Assembly: GCA_964019055.1 (NCBI GenBank)
Contig: OZ025208.1
Span: 9,740,539 to 9,804,538 of the forward strand
DNA length: 64,000 nucleotides
Direction: 5' to 3'
Origin: Anthopleura xanthogrammica
Lineage: Eukaryota; Cnidaria; Anthozoa; Actiniaria; Actiniidae
Made by a program: the position numbers and the translations under genes. Of the stretch, positions 52,208 to 63,629 are shown one piece after another. How positions within the stretch are numbered: position 1 is the first letter of the stretch; every line of letters starts with the position of its first letter. The notes beneath the pieces are model-generated. The model did not search any database. It had not been told where the DNA came from and was given only the letters and a program-made list of their open reading frames with translations.

Positions 52208-55200
52208 ATGGATAAGAATAGGAGCCGAAAATCCATCAGAATTAAGATAATAAGCATGGGCAACGCTGAAACTGGAAAGGTAAGTGAACAATTGGTGATA
52301 ACTCAAATACAAAACCATGCACCTTTGAAAATAAGTCTTATTAATATTCAGTAAAACTAGTAAGCTTATTGTAGACAGAAATGAACAATATTTCATTATG
52401 GTATGAGAATTCGTCATTGGAAATTTAATATTGGCTTGCTTGCTTCTCATGTAATCATTGCCATACATTGGTATGCCAGGATGAATCCTCAGGTTTTTGA
52501 ATTCTCGACTTTCTAATCATATTTCTAATTGAAACCTTGCCCTGAGCTAAAATAAAATAAACCTTGGTAAAAAAAAGTGGAGAACAATTTAATCAGCAGT
52601 AGACTATCCTTACGGCCTATTTACACGGTACAACTTTTGCTTACAACTGTTGCATTCAATCTGCTTACCCCACTCTTACAACATGAACTAATTCTTGTGA
52701 ATCAACCCCAGAACTTGCTACAACGTTTATCTTGATAATGTTGGTTTGCATATGATGATGGAATATGAAATGTATATATGATCGTACCATACTGAATGGA
52801 CTCAGAAAAAATTCCCATCTGGGGCTCAGAATTTTTTTTGAGTCCATTCAGTATGGTACGATCACATATACATTTCATAACGTTTATCTTGTTGTACTCA
52901 ACAGTTGTGAGCAAGTCGTAGGGTTGATTTACGCGACGTGATTCGTCTTAAAAGCATGGCATAAGCAGATTGCATAAGCAAAAGTTTTGATAAGCAAAAG
53001 TTGTACAGTGTCAATCTAGCTTAACAGAACTTTTCCATGTAAAGGCTGTGTCACACGCTATGATTCCTCATGCAACTTGTCTCCCGAATGATTGAGTGTT
53101 TTCACGTTTGACATCTCCTCATGTGAATTGAGTTTTTCAATTTTTTTGCTGCACGAAAAGTAGAACCAACTTCTACTTTCTGCAAGAATTTTTATAAAAA
53201 TGTACATGTAACATGGTCTTGCAACTTGCCATTAGAGCGCACGAACAAGCCAATCATCCATTCACCATTGATTCTAATTACATGTGCAACTTGCACTTTT
53301 TTTGCAAGACAAATTGCAACCAAAATCGAGCATTTGACATGGTCTTGTGCAACCTGCAAACAAGACTTTTTTCTTGAGACAAGTTGCACAAGAAATTGTA
53401 GCATGTGACATAGGCTTAACATGTTGTGACATTTGTCTTGATCAGAGCATAGTTAACAATATTGTAGCTAATCATTTTATTCCTTCTAATCACTTTTAGA
53501 GTTGTTTAATCAAGCGATATTGTGAAAAGAGATTTGTAAGCAAGTACATGACTACAATAGGAATAGACTATGGAGTTACAAAGTAAGCATTTTTACTTGC
53601 TAAGTTTTTATGAATTCTGTAACATTTCTTCTTGAATTAACTAAAACCAGAAACTCATAAGGGGGTTGAAATGTGTAACAGCCATACATTTCTTTGGTAC
53701 TTTATATGCTCCAGAATATTCAAATTTTTCGTTGATGAATTTCTTACCAGTAAATCACGTTCTCGTGCTTCAAAAACTCTTAAACTTAAATTAAAAACAG
53801 ATATCCTGTATGTTCCATTGACAGATCCAGTAAATTTTCTCCAAAAGCCAGGAAATTCAACTAGAAGTTTGTTTGTCTTAGAATGTCTTAGAAGCAGCCA
53901 TCTTGAATCAAGCTTAACATTCCAAATATGCTCAAAAGACTCTAATATTCACATATCTGAATATTCCAGAGCATGGTTATAGTGTTACACGTTGCAACCC
54001 CCTTATGAGTTTCTGCTAAAACTCCTTGAATGTTCCAATTCCAGTCAGTCAGGGGTGTGGATATTTTCTCATTTTTCAAAAATTATATTTATTTTTATTA
54101 TTAATAAATTATTACTATGTTTCTTGCACTTTTAGGCTTTGAATATAGAATTAGCAAATAATGAAATGAGCTATTTCTTTTTAGGGTGGTTGTTAATGAT
54201 AAGGACATCAAAGTTAATATATTTGACATGGCTGGTCACCCAGTTTTCTATGAGGTGAGTTACATCCCTGGCTTATAATTAGACCTTGCAATAATATGGT
54301 TACAGTATCTAGATTACAATATAGAAGCTTTGCACCATCACATGACTTGAGTAGCATTGGTTAGCAACAGTAACTATGCATCCATGACAGGAGGCATGTA
54401 AACCATAGCAAAGTATAGTAGCGAACACGATGGGAAAATTTTGTTGTGTTTTTGGATGTGGAAAATTCTCTGATAGACACTGAGAAATGTTAGATTTTTT
54501 TAACATCCCAAAGCAAGTAAGAGAGCTTGTCTTCCAGTGCATTTTTCAATATTAGAAATATTTTGACATTTTGCCACAACTGCTTTTGTCTAAGGGCTAT
54601 GGGGTCATGTGATCTATAAGTACAAGTCACTATTAAATTATTATTAATGATATCTGGTTATTGCAGGTGCGCAATGAATTTTACAAAGATACCCAGGGTG
54701 CTTTGCTGGTCTTTGATGTGACAAACAGAGAAAGTTTTGAGTCACTTGAGTTATGGTTGGATGAGATAAAGAAAGAGATTGGTGATCCTACTGAAATAGA
54801 TAGAATTGTCTTTGTTGTCTGTGCCAACAAGGTATGTTTGTACAATTTGTGTTTGTTATAGTACAAATAATTATTGAAATAATAAATTACATTCAGTTTT
54901 CAATCTAGAATACTAATTAATAAAATTATACAATGATATTTACAATGGTAATAAAGTAAAACAGTTTAAGTAATTACTTACAACATTTAAGCATTAATAA
55001 ATCTAGAAAACAATATAAGTGAACTAGTAAATAGTTAAATCGAGACATACAGTAATGGCAAGGTTGCCTCTAGAAACCAAAAGGGCTTAACGAAATGTGT
55101 CTTGTTAGATATGAAAAACTGTAAACTTACTGAATCATCAATGTTATTCAGAGAACTACAGTACATCACTCAGTACTATACAGTTGAATGGATCCTTCTA

Positions 55201-57523
55201 GATGAGTTGATCTAGAAATGTTAGATATGAAAAACTGTAAACTTACTGATTCAGAATTATCAATATTATTCAGAGAACTACAGTTAGTACATCTACATTT
55301 GAATGGATCCTTCTAGATGAGTTGATCTTAGAATTAATTTAGCTTGGATATAACAATCATATTCCCATTTCAGACCATGTGTCATTCTCTTGGGAATAAG
55401 ATTCTTTGTTTGAGTTGTATCCATATTCATGTGGTGTCTTGTCATATGCAGCCGTCAAACAAAGAAATGATACTCTAGGGAATGACACATGGTCTGAAAT
55501 GAGAAAACACTACACTCAAGATAAAAAGGTGTACATGTACTGTATTCCTAAATTTAAAACCTTGTTACATGCTTACCCCCTTCTCTCTGAATTCCCTGGC
55601 TCAAATTCTTAAATGTTTCCTTAGGTTGACAGTAGAAACAGAGAAATAGAAGAGTCTGAAGGGCGCCTATGGGCAGATGGTCATGGATTCTTTTATTTTG
55701 AGACATCAGCACAAACAGGAGATGGGACATCAGAAATGTTCCAGGTACAGTACATGCATCAATACAGTGGACCATTTTACGAAAATGGGATCTTATTATG
55801 TTTTAGTTTTAGTCCCATAAGAAAAAAATTCTGAATTCTATTGAGGCTTTGCACTATCACGTGATGGCAGCCATGACAGGAGGCACAACAATAGAGTCTT
55901 TCTTTTTACCTGGGAAACTGAATTCTTTCTCATGTAAATCATATTAGACCAGATTCAATTGTTCCTGTGTCCTGTCATGGCTGCCATCACATGATGGTGC
56001 AAAGCCTCCACACCATCAAAGTGTTAATTAATCTCATAAAAATTCATATTATTTTGTTCATGCCCTATTCAGACATTATTCACTGGTGTGGTTAAAGCAC
56101 TAGAGAATGGTGGTAGACCAGTAAAGCTCGATATGACCACCACCCTGGGATATACTAAAGAGCAGGCAGAGGCAATACAGAGGCTTAGGAATGCGAAGGG
56201 AGATTATGAACGCCTTGGTATCCCAGCCGGAGCATCAAGGTACGTCAGTGTTTCATTAAATATACTTTTATCATGTTGCAACCATGTTTATTCCCGTCAG
56301 AATAATAACGTTTACAGTCAAACTAAAAAAACCGTGAACACCTAAAATATGTGTTTGTTATGTGTTTGATCACAGTGCGGTCACGCAAAGTATTTTCCCG
56401 TTTAAAAGTTTCAAAATTCATATTTTAGTTTTATTGTCGTGAAATTAGAAATTTCTATTCGAGACAGACGAATACTTGAGAGAAGGATTCAATACAAACT
56501 CTTTTCATGGTGGTGGGAAACATCTTTTTTACATGTAACGGTTTAAATAAACATTTCAGACCTATTTTAAGTGTTCATGGTTTTCTTAGTTTGACTGTAA
56601 CCCCACGTAAACTCATCCTGAAGTATTGGAATGCAGGGCTACACGGGGGGGGGGGGGGGGGGGATCTATTCTTGCCAACATTGGATGCCACGTGATAAAG
56701 GTGTAGGTCGATGTATTAATAGAGTGGGAAACAATATGGAAAATTCGTAGTCGTACTGTAGCCCTACCGTATGTTACCGTAGCCGTAACTACGCGTTGTG
56801 ATTGGATGATTTACTGGAAGACATTGGGAAGCCATTTCAATGTTAGGGCATGTCATACCGTGTACGTGCTGTAAGTCAGTACCGTATGTTTCCCACTCAT
56901 ACGATAACCACTCTATGGCATATCGTACCGTGTACGCGCTGTAAGTCAGTACCGTATGTTTCCCACTCATACGATAACCACTCTATGGCATGTCGTACCG
57001 TGTACGTGCTGTAAGTCAGTACCGTATGTTTCCCATTCATACGATAACCAAAAATAATAATAAGTAAATGAATAAGTGAATAAATGGAGGAAGGAATGGA
57101 TGAAGAAGTAGCGGACGAGTGAGTGGTTGGGGATGGGTTATTGAGAGTGGGAAAAAAGGTGAATGGATGGAATTGGTGAATAAATGGAGCTAGAAGTAAT
57201 GGCTGAATGAAATAACGGATGAGTGAATGGTTGGAGAAATTATGATGGATGAGAGGAAGAAAGGGATGAGGGAAGGGAAGTACCGAGTGAATAATTTTGT
57301 TTTCATAAAAAATAATATTTCCTAAAAGTTTGATACTTAGCACAGAGTTACTAAAAACTGTTTTCCCTGTTATTCGATCAGAGATGAAATAAATCGCGCA
57401 TACAAGAAACTAGCGGTTCTACTTCACCCAGATAAAAGTGTTGCTCCAGGAACAGAGGAAGCCTTCAAAGAACTAGTGGCTGCAAGAGCTTCTTTACTAC
57501 AAAAGCACAGATACAGTAGCTAG
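52208..57523 (+). CDS. DNAJC27: DnaJ homolog subfamily C member 27 (Rab-like GTPase + J domain)
   Basis: Seven exons with consistent phases: 52208-52279, 53500-53582, 54185-54254, 54667-54831, 55625-55744, 56073-56239 and 57382-57523, about 272 residues, the usual length of this family. The N-terminal two thirds are a Rab-like small GTPase: P-loop GNAETGKSC (junction of exons 1-2), switch region IGIDYGVTK, DMAGHPVFYE in place of the usual DTAGQE, the guanine-base motif ANKVD, and ETSAQTG. The C-terminal part is a truncated J domain (LGIPAGASRDEINRAYKKL) with the HPD motif that stimulates Hsp70 ATPase. The substitution of H for the Rab switch-II Gln and of the M for T matches the RBJ/DNAJC27 family, which lacks normal GTPase activity and has been linked to MEK/ERK signalling. 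The introns carry at least seven inverted-repeat elements. Confidence 0.95.
52612..53022. mobile_element. TIR element with internal long hairpin
   Basis: Outer ends (ACACGGTACAACTTTTGCTT and the complement of AAAAGTTGTACAGTGTCA) are inverted repeats about 410 bp apart. Inside, 52765-52878 is a near-perfect hairpin with arms of about 48 bp (GATCGTACCATACTGAATGG and its complement) and a loop near 52815-52825. Lies in DNAJC27 intron 1. Confidence 0.8.
53042..53418. mobile_element. MITE, AAGGCTGTGTCACACGCTA termini
   Basis: AAGGCTGTGTCACACGCTAT and the inverse complement of TAGCATGTGACATAGGCTT bound about 375 bp with repeated GCAACTTG motifs in both orientations. Located in DNAJC27 intron 1 directly after the previous element. 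Confidence 0.75.
53648..54015. mobile_element. MITE, CAGAAACTCATAAGGGGGTT termini
   Basis: CAGAAACTCATAAGGGGGTT and the inverse AACCCCCTTATGAGTTTCTG are perfect inverted termini extending to about 33 bp with TGTGTAACA/TGTTACACG. In DNAJC27 intron 2. The 103-codon ORF inside has no recognisable domain. Confidence 0.85.
55103..55330. repeat. 116-bp tandem duplication
   Basis: TGTTAGATATGAAAAACTG at 55103 and 55219 begin two copies of about 116 bp that share ACTGTAAACTTACTGA, TCAGAGAACTACAGT and GGATCCTTCTAGATGAGTTG. In DNAJC27 intron 4. Confidence 0.85.
55371..55505. mobile_element. MITE, TTTCAGACCACGTGTCATTC family
   Basis: TTTCAGACCATGTGTCATTC and the inverse GAATGACACATGGTCTGAAA bound about 135 bp with GATTCTTTGTTTGAG internal. 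The interior is in opposite orientation to the copy at 32616-32742. In DNAJC27 intron 4. Confidence 0.9.
55843..56008. mobile_element. MITE with 38-bp TIRs (GAGGCTTTGCAC)
   Basis: GAGGCTTTGCACTATCACGT, continuing GATGGCAGCCATGACAGGA, and its inverse complement bound a 166-bp element in DNAJC27 intron 5. A fragment with GCTTTGCACCATCACATGA occurs at about 54330 in intron 3. Confidence 0.9.
56313..56599. mobile_element. Tc1/mariner-like MITE, copy 2
   Basis: CAGTCAAACTAAAAAAACCG and its inverse partner CACGG/CATGGTTTTCTTAGTTTGACTG, with TA on both flanks; interior shared with 32311-32578. In DNAJC27 intron 6. Confidence 0.9.
56646..56662 (+). other. Poly-G run of 17
   Basis: Uninterrupted G run between two MITEs in DNAJC27 intron 6; could form a G-quadruplex in DNA or pre-mRNA. 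Confidence 0.7.
56720..57048. mobile_element. MITE with tandemly triplicated 3' end
   Basis: The element begins like 27403-27615 (AGAGTGGGAAACAATATGG, then GTTGTGATTGGATGA and GGGAAGCCATTTCAATGTT). Its last about 73 bp (GTACCGTGTACGTGCTGTAA ... TTTCCCACTCATACGATAAC) is then repeated twice more in tandem. Lies in DNAJC27 intron 6, 330 bp before the last exon. Confidence 0.85.
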
Positions 57524-57550
57524 GTACCCATCCATACACTATTATACATA

Positions 57551-57684
57551 CAGACCCCTTGCAGCACGTGGGAATGCAGTTCAATTTGGAGGACAAAACA
57601 ATAGGTTTCCAATTCTCAGGAGATTGAAATTCATTTGTTTTGTGCTCCAAATTGAGCTTCCTTGGCATCACGTGAAAGGGGTCT
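57551..57684. mobile_element. Small MITE, CAGACCCCTTGCAGCACGTG
   Basis: CAGACCCCTTGCAGCACGTG and the inverse CACGTGAAAGGGGTCTA are the termini of a 134-bp element just downstream of the DNAJC27 stop. It contains GGACAAAACAATAGGTTTCC, also found in a partial copy at 60917-60990. Confidence 0.75.
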
Positions 57685-59666
57685 ATATTAAGGGTTCAAA
57701 TCATTAATTATTTCATACATATATATATATATTTATATTAATATTATAATTGACTTCCATTTGTGCCATCTTCCACTACATCCGCCTTGTCTTTTGATGT
57801 CTTTTCGTTCCCCTATAAGAACGATATTCTTACATTTCAAACACCCGACATTTTCTAAATCATGAGTCTCATGAGTATCAAAAGAGTAAGACAAACTTCG
57901 GCCTAAAACAAGTCTTTCGATTTTTAGGGGGGAGGGGGAATTTTAAAATGGCAGGAAAAGGTCACGTGGTCTGGTGTCGTATTTTGTCCTTATCACGTGA
58001 CAGGAACCATATTTAAATGGCGGACAGTTTATCTTCACATTTTCATCCTTCGAATCGGCTTTTCCGAATTATAAAGCTGATATCTTGAGTGATGAATTAT
58101 AACTTATGTTAGTATATTTTATACCAGTTTTAGTACAGATTTTACATGCAAGAGTATTCAGGCAATTTATAGTACTTCTATTATTGTAGAGCTTTATTGG
58201 TAAAGAGAAAATGAATATGCAAAAGATCCCACACACCTGGTTATATTACCTACAAAAAAACCGTCATTGTTTTTACGAGGGTAGCACTTAATAGCCAGTG
58301 CCTTACAAACCTGTGGCCCTCGTTCCATGATGGAATTGGAATTTTAAAGTCGATTTTTGTGATTTTTAGGAGTCGATTTTTACATAAGGAGGCATGCGCT
58401 GATGCATATGGGTAGATGGATATTAAAACTACGTAATGCGATGTGCGTGTACTTGGGTTTTTATATAATAAAAAAAGACGTCGTTTTAAAACTTTAGTCC
58501 GAATTTTTTCCACGATGTTCTCATATTTAACTTACATTTAACGGTACACTATGGTCTTTCGTTTAGCGACTTACCCGGTGTTTTAAACGAAATGATACTT
58601 AATATCCGTTTGTCTCACGATTGAAGGTCATTTGTAGAGGACCGCGACGTTTTGACTGCAAGCTGTTAGTCTTTATCAGGCCATGTATGGTGCGTTTCTT
58701 ATGTACCGCTCGGTGGATCATCTGTGCTGTGGTTGGATGGTCGGTACGTGTTCTGATTGTTCTGAACAGTTTTTCTTTCTTTCTTTTTTATACATTTTTT
58801 TTACTACAGTAAAAACCATTTTTTCCAAGTTAGCCTAAAGTAGACAGGTTCTTATGTAACTGGCGTTTACAAGGAAATCAGGTTACGGTTGGTTCTTATT
58901 AAGGATACTTATTTTCTTAAGAAGAAAAGGTGCTTGTTGCTGATATATTTTATCAATATTCACATACGCATCAATTATAAGATATTTTCTGATCATTTGG
59001 AATAAGAAAACTACATTCGAAGTTAAACTTTGAGCCTCTCAACGTGCTGCGAATTGTATGCAATATTGCTTGTCAAAAGCCACTCAGTTCTTGATGTTAA
59101 CAGTACCCCATTTATTAATTACAGAAATCCCATACTAAATATGTGCAGTATTGACCTGTGGGGCTGATATTAGGGACATATCCAAAAAAAAAAACCTCCA
59201 TCATGCGTCCTTAAAATCTGTCCCTTAATTTTTTTCACCACCAGACTATTTTATTATATCAGTTATTCTTCAAGCCTCGGGGAAAAAAAAAGAAATCTAT
59301 GAACAATGGTATTATACAGATTCTAGTTCGGTGTGGAAATATTTCGAATGGCTAAAATACAAGCCTGCAGTTTCTTTAGAACACTTTTCATTTTATTTGC
59401 TTTAATACCCATTTTTTTAAACAGCTTGCTTGGTTCAGATCTAAAGTCAAAGCCCAGGTAGCTGGAAAGAAATCAGAACAAAATTGAAATTATTGAGGGT
59501 TTTTTACGGCGTACGATGGTGTGGGGCATATGAACATTTTTTCTATTAGGAAAAGAAATCTCTTTTCATATTGCATTATCCCTGCCTTACACCATGGCTG
59601 CTGTAATCAAGAATATAACCGAGTGATCACAAAATAGAAATAGATATAGATATTTTTGGTCTTACC
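57685..59666. other. Convergent intergenic region
   Basis: Between the 3' ends of DNAJC27 (+) and the tandem-domain gene (-). No exon recognised. A segment near 58625-58680 (GACGTTTTGACTGCAAGCTG, TTAGTCTTTATCAGG) resembles a common invertebrate dispersed repeat. ORFs of 63-87 codons have no recognisable domain. Confidence 0.5.
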
Positions 59667-62600
59667 TTATATGAGATAAATGTTATTGGCCCAATCACTT
59701 CCTTTGCCATCTTTACATTTTGTACCCTTTCCTCGCACGCTGTAAAGGGTCTCTATGTCTGGGCTGGACCAGCACTCTCCACCATACTGAAGACCGAAGC
59801 CCTTGTACCCTCTAGCCCTGAAACAAATTATAATCATTGGGCAAATGAACTAAAACAGTTTCAGCTTTGGAAGCGAAAAAAACTTTGTGGGAGCGTTTTT
59901 CATCAGTACAAGTGGTCGCGAAAATTCCGTTTTTCGTCAGACCAAAACTCTTAGTCTTACAACAACAGAAGGTGGGAACTGTAATTTGTGGCGTTTTTTT
60001 AAAGTCCATATGAAAGTCAAGTTCAAACTTCTAATTATTATTTTCGCACCAAGATATGTGGACTAAGTTGCATACAGACTACACTGCGCATGTGCAGACG
60101 TTCTCATTAAGAATAATATAATTACGTGACAGCTTCGAAGCACTTGACATAACTGTCCTCTCGCCACGTGCCAATCAGCTCGAACCTTCGCCACGCCTCG
60201 TCTTTCCAGCAGCCTAGTGACGTGTACTCTGACGTAGAGTTGACGTAATATACGTCATTGACCCAGCTGGCTCCCACGCCATTAACACATCCACTTTCTG
60301 CTCCATACTTCTTGTACGTGGACAGAGCAGTCGGGCTGTTGATAATCAACAAAATGTCAATGGACACTATTAATACTAAAGCTTTGAATTCTCTGTTGCT
60401 CAGGGCTAGCCTGACTCTGTAATCAAGGAGCGCGGCACAGTGGTATTTTAGGAGTTCAAGAAAGGCCCGTTATACTATACGTTTTCATATCTTATCTCTC
60501 CTAAACACACTAAAGTAAAGTAAAAGCAGGTTTTTATTGTGAGTATGATTTACCTCGAATAGCACTCTCCATCGTACTGTATGCCAAACACTTGGAGGTT
60601 CTTGGCTTTAGCTGCAGCAAAACAGTTTGCTATTGCCACACTTGGTAGTACTTTGGGCCACTTGCCAAGAACGTCGGGTAGAGCACGAAGAGGATCGTCA
60701 ATGTAACAACCCTTGTGCTGAAATGCTAAAAGTATTCAAACATTGTGATCAAACATTAGACAAAAATGGGGAACTACACCTATTTGGAAGATATCACTGA
60801 TGGACTACATCAGCGCATCATTTATAATAATTATATCGTCTGGAATTTTTAACAGCTGAATAACCAAAATGACATTCTACTATATTCCGAGCAAATTTCG
60901 CGATTGAATAATTTCTTAATGACTCCTTGCAACACGTAGGAATGCAGCTCCAATGGGAGGACAAAACAATAGGTTTCCAATTCCGTCCGAAAAAAACAAT
61001 AGCTTGGTCCCAACCTTGAAATCCGGTAAAAGTCAACGCATTTAGATTTGCAATGGAAACTGGGTTGTCATAACTCTCCCTTACTAAGGCACTAGGGACC
61101 TTAAGTAACTCGAAATCTAGGACGGGAACGTGAGACCTGAGGTTTTAGAACTGTTTTTTAATGATAGAAGAAGATCTGGAAATAGGTGTTACTTCTTGGT
61201 CTCAAGACGTGAACGACGTGCAATTGCTGAATATCGCATTCTGGCGAGAACAATATCGTCTTTTTTCGTTCTAGATTTCGAGTTGCTTAAGGTCCCCATT
61301 GTCTTTTGAATGACTTTACCTAGCCTGTAGATATCGTTTTGCCATGTACCTCCTCTACCATTCTTGCATTCCGTACCACTTCCATGTTTGCTATATGTAG
61401 AGGCTGTATCTGGTCCCGACCAACACTCTCCGCCATTCTGGACCCCGAAATACCTCCAATCTTTGGCTAATACTTTTCTGAAGCACCTAAGCTTGTTAAA
61501 AGGGCAAAGAGTAGACTACCATGGTTATAACATACTTCATTGCAACAGTATCCCACTTTTTAACACAGGTAATGTGAGATATGTACAGACTGGAAGCAAT
61601 GACGTGAAACGCATACCAAATTCGGCAATTTGTTCAAGATAAATATTTATTATTAGCAGCAACACGCTTCTAAAATAAGATTTTTTCTATTTATGGTGAA
61701 GAAGGAGGATATGTTTTACTATAGTTAAAAGAATATAGTTAGATCTGTATAATTTCTATATTAAATGTTAATAAATAGAAATGAAGCGCAGTGCGAATTT
61801 GCATGTAACCCGTCACATTTATTAGCTAACATTAGCGCGTATTGTAAAATTGCACCTAAATAGCGGTCTTTTACCACAAGATACGATAATCAGTCCGTAT
61901 ATATGCCACATAGCTATACAGTAGTCGAAGTAAATCAGTAAAGGAGATTCGAATACATTTGATTTTCATGATTTTCTTTCTCACGACTTTGTGTAACCAT
62001 GTAGCGTATATTTCTAATACCACTTATATTTATTCAAAATAAGTTATGAAAACTGATCTATAAATCGTAAAATTTCCATAGAATATAAATTATACTTTAT
62101 TCCAGACATTTTGGTGTAGATTTGATGCTGATCGACCTTAATGATCGGGAACAGTGTACAATTGAAGTTTTCTGTTTATAAATTCGACACGTACAAAACA
62201 TACAATAAATTTTTGTCAACATTTCGTATTTAGGGTATTTCTTCTAGTTACAAAGCCTTGATTTCTATATCACTTTAGGATGCATTTGTCGTTTAATTGT
62301 TTGATATAATGCTACCAAATCAACTAGTCTAGCTCTAAAGGTAAATGGATAATTGTAGTTGGAAGTTTGCTGACTTATTTTCGACAAGCGAAATCTCATT
62401 TGCATATGTTATAGCTTTGTGCAAAAAAAATGTAAGGGACTGTTAAGGCTATTTTTCAGAAGAGCAAAGAATATTTTACAAAAATGTAAGTCCACGATAA
62501 CTTATCTATGGTAAACAAGTTCTTTGCTGCTTTTTTGAAAGAAATCGGGATGTTTTGTCTCTAGAAATCAAAGTTTTTTTATCGGATGTGTGCTTACTCC

Positions 62601-63629
62601 TGTTTTTTTAATTCGAAAAGGTTACTTTAAATTTTTTGTTGCTGCTTCACAAGGGCTTGAAATTTTGTGAATATTGAATAGCAACTAAATGACTCGATAA
62701 CTTGTTAAAAAGAAACAAGCGTTAAGATAAGAATAGCGCGTGAAATATTTAGAAGGTATGGATTTAAAAAGTTATATTTTTTCTCGACAAATAACTGCAT
62801 GCTTGCAATATGTGTGCATGCGTGTGAATAATGAGGACAAAGAAGGCAAAAAAACAAGTTCACGTAAGGAATACCATTTGTGATAAATATCTTATAAGTA
62901 TTTCATGTTTAAATAGTAAATTTCACCGTCTGAAAAGAATAGCATGCTGAGTAATTACCAGGCCCCACGCGGTTATTATTAATTATAGCTATGTATAATG
63001 CAAATTACTTATCACATAAACAACAAAAGTTGTAATTACGTTATTTCGTATCGATATCTATCATTTTATGACATAAATAGTACACATTTCATATTATCAA
63101 AAAAATCTTCCTTGTGACGCTATTGGGTGCCACCTCACTGATTCCAGTCACAGCTTATATTGTTATAATGGTAATTGGGTATTTCTTCCCTCCACCTTTC
63201 GAATTCCCCTCCATTCCCGAGAACGTCTTCACAGAATAATTCCAATACAACGTACTCACTTGTTGACAGCATCTTGGTCAAAGTAGCCAAGATAGACAGG
63301 CAGTGCACGATCCCTTTTGTCCTTGTAGCAACCTTCTCTTGGATACATTTTACTGTAAGGATCGAAAGTGTTGATAAAGTAGACGTCGTTAGATGTTACT
63401 GAGCCTTTGCCATCTTTACAATCTGAGCCTGCCCCATATTTATCGTATGTTGACATAGCGTCATTGCTGGTGTAGCAGTCTCCACCATTCTGCACACCAA
63501 AGGCGGAGTATTCCTTCTGTTTTGCCAATTGATAGCAACGCATTACAGCATCTGGACCAGTAAAACGCCCCAGAAACTCTGTCATTGCTTTTGGTGAACT
63601 ATCCAAGTAGCATCCTTTGCGGTAGTAAT
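59667..63629 (-). CDS. Extracellular protein with four tandem GCY/FGVQ/GECWS domains (partial)
   Basis: Five minus-strand exons with matching phases: 63629-63260, 61486-61320, 60725-60554, 60335-60126 and 59817-59667 (stop TAA 59669-59667). The 5' end lies beyond the window. The visible roughly 290 residues form four repeats of one domain: GCYxD...LPxxLG, a central Cys, A(K)..Y..FG(V/L/I)Q.GGECWS, then TYxKYG...C.(D/N)GxG....NDVY. Repeats 2, 3 and 4 are each split by an intron just after the central Cys region or the GECYS motif, whereas repeat 1 is in one exon. I do not recall a standard family name with certainty; the domain resembles the WSC/PAN-like extracellular modules frequent in cnidarian secreted proteins. 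The acceptor for the third exon was chosen at 60725 rather than 60717 because only that keeps the frame. A carbohydrate-binding or adhesive role is inference. Confidence 0.8.
60917..60990. mobile_element. Fragment of the CAGACCCCTTGCAGCACG MITE
   Basis: ACTCCTTGCAACACGTAGGA and GGACAAAACAATAGGTTTCC match one end of 57551-57684; the other terminus is missing. Confidence 0.65.
61094..61297. mobile_element. MITE with AGGGAACTTAAG termini, copy 2
   Basis: AGGGACCTTAAGTAACTCGA and the inverse CGAGTTGCTTAAGGTCCCC; interior nearly identical to 29214-29436. It ends only about 22 bp from the splice donor at 61319, within the intron of the tandem-domain gene. Confidence 0.85.
61487..63259 (-). other. 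Large intron of the tandem-domain gene
   Basis: About 1.77 kb of AT-rich sequence without a recognisable exon or repeat structure; small ORFs are not supported. Confidence 0.5.

Noticed and set aside
53671..53982. 103-codon ORF in DNAJC27 intron 2
   Set aside because: Lies wholly within a MITE bounded by perfect inverted termini and shows no domain.
60717..60725. Splice acceptor at TTTCAG (60717) for the third exon of the tandem-domain gene
   Set aside because: It breaks the reading frame relative to the preceding exon; the acceptor 8 bases upstream (exon start 60725) restores it.
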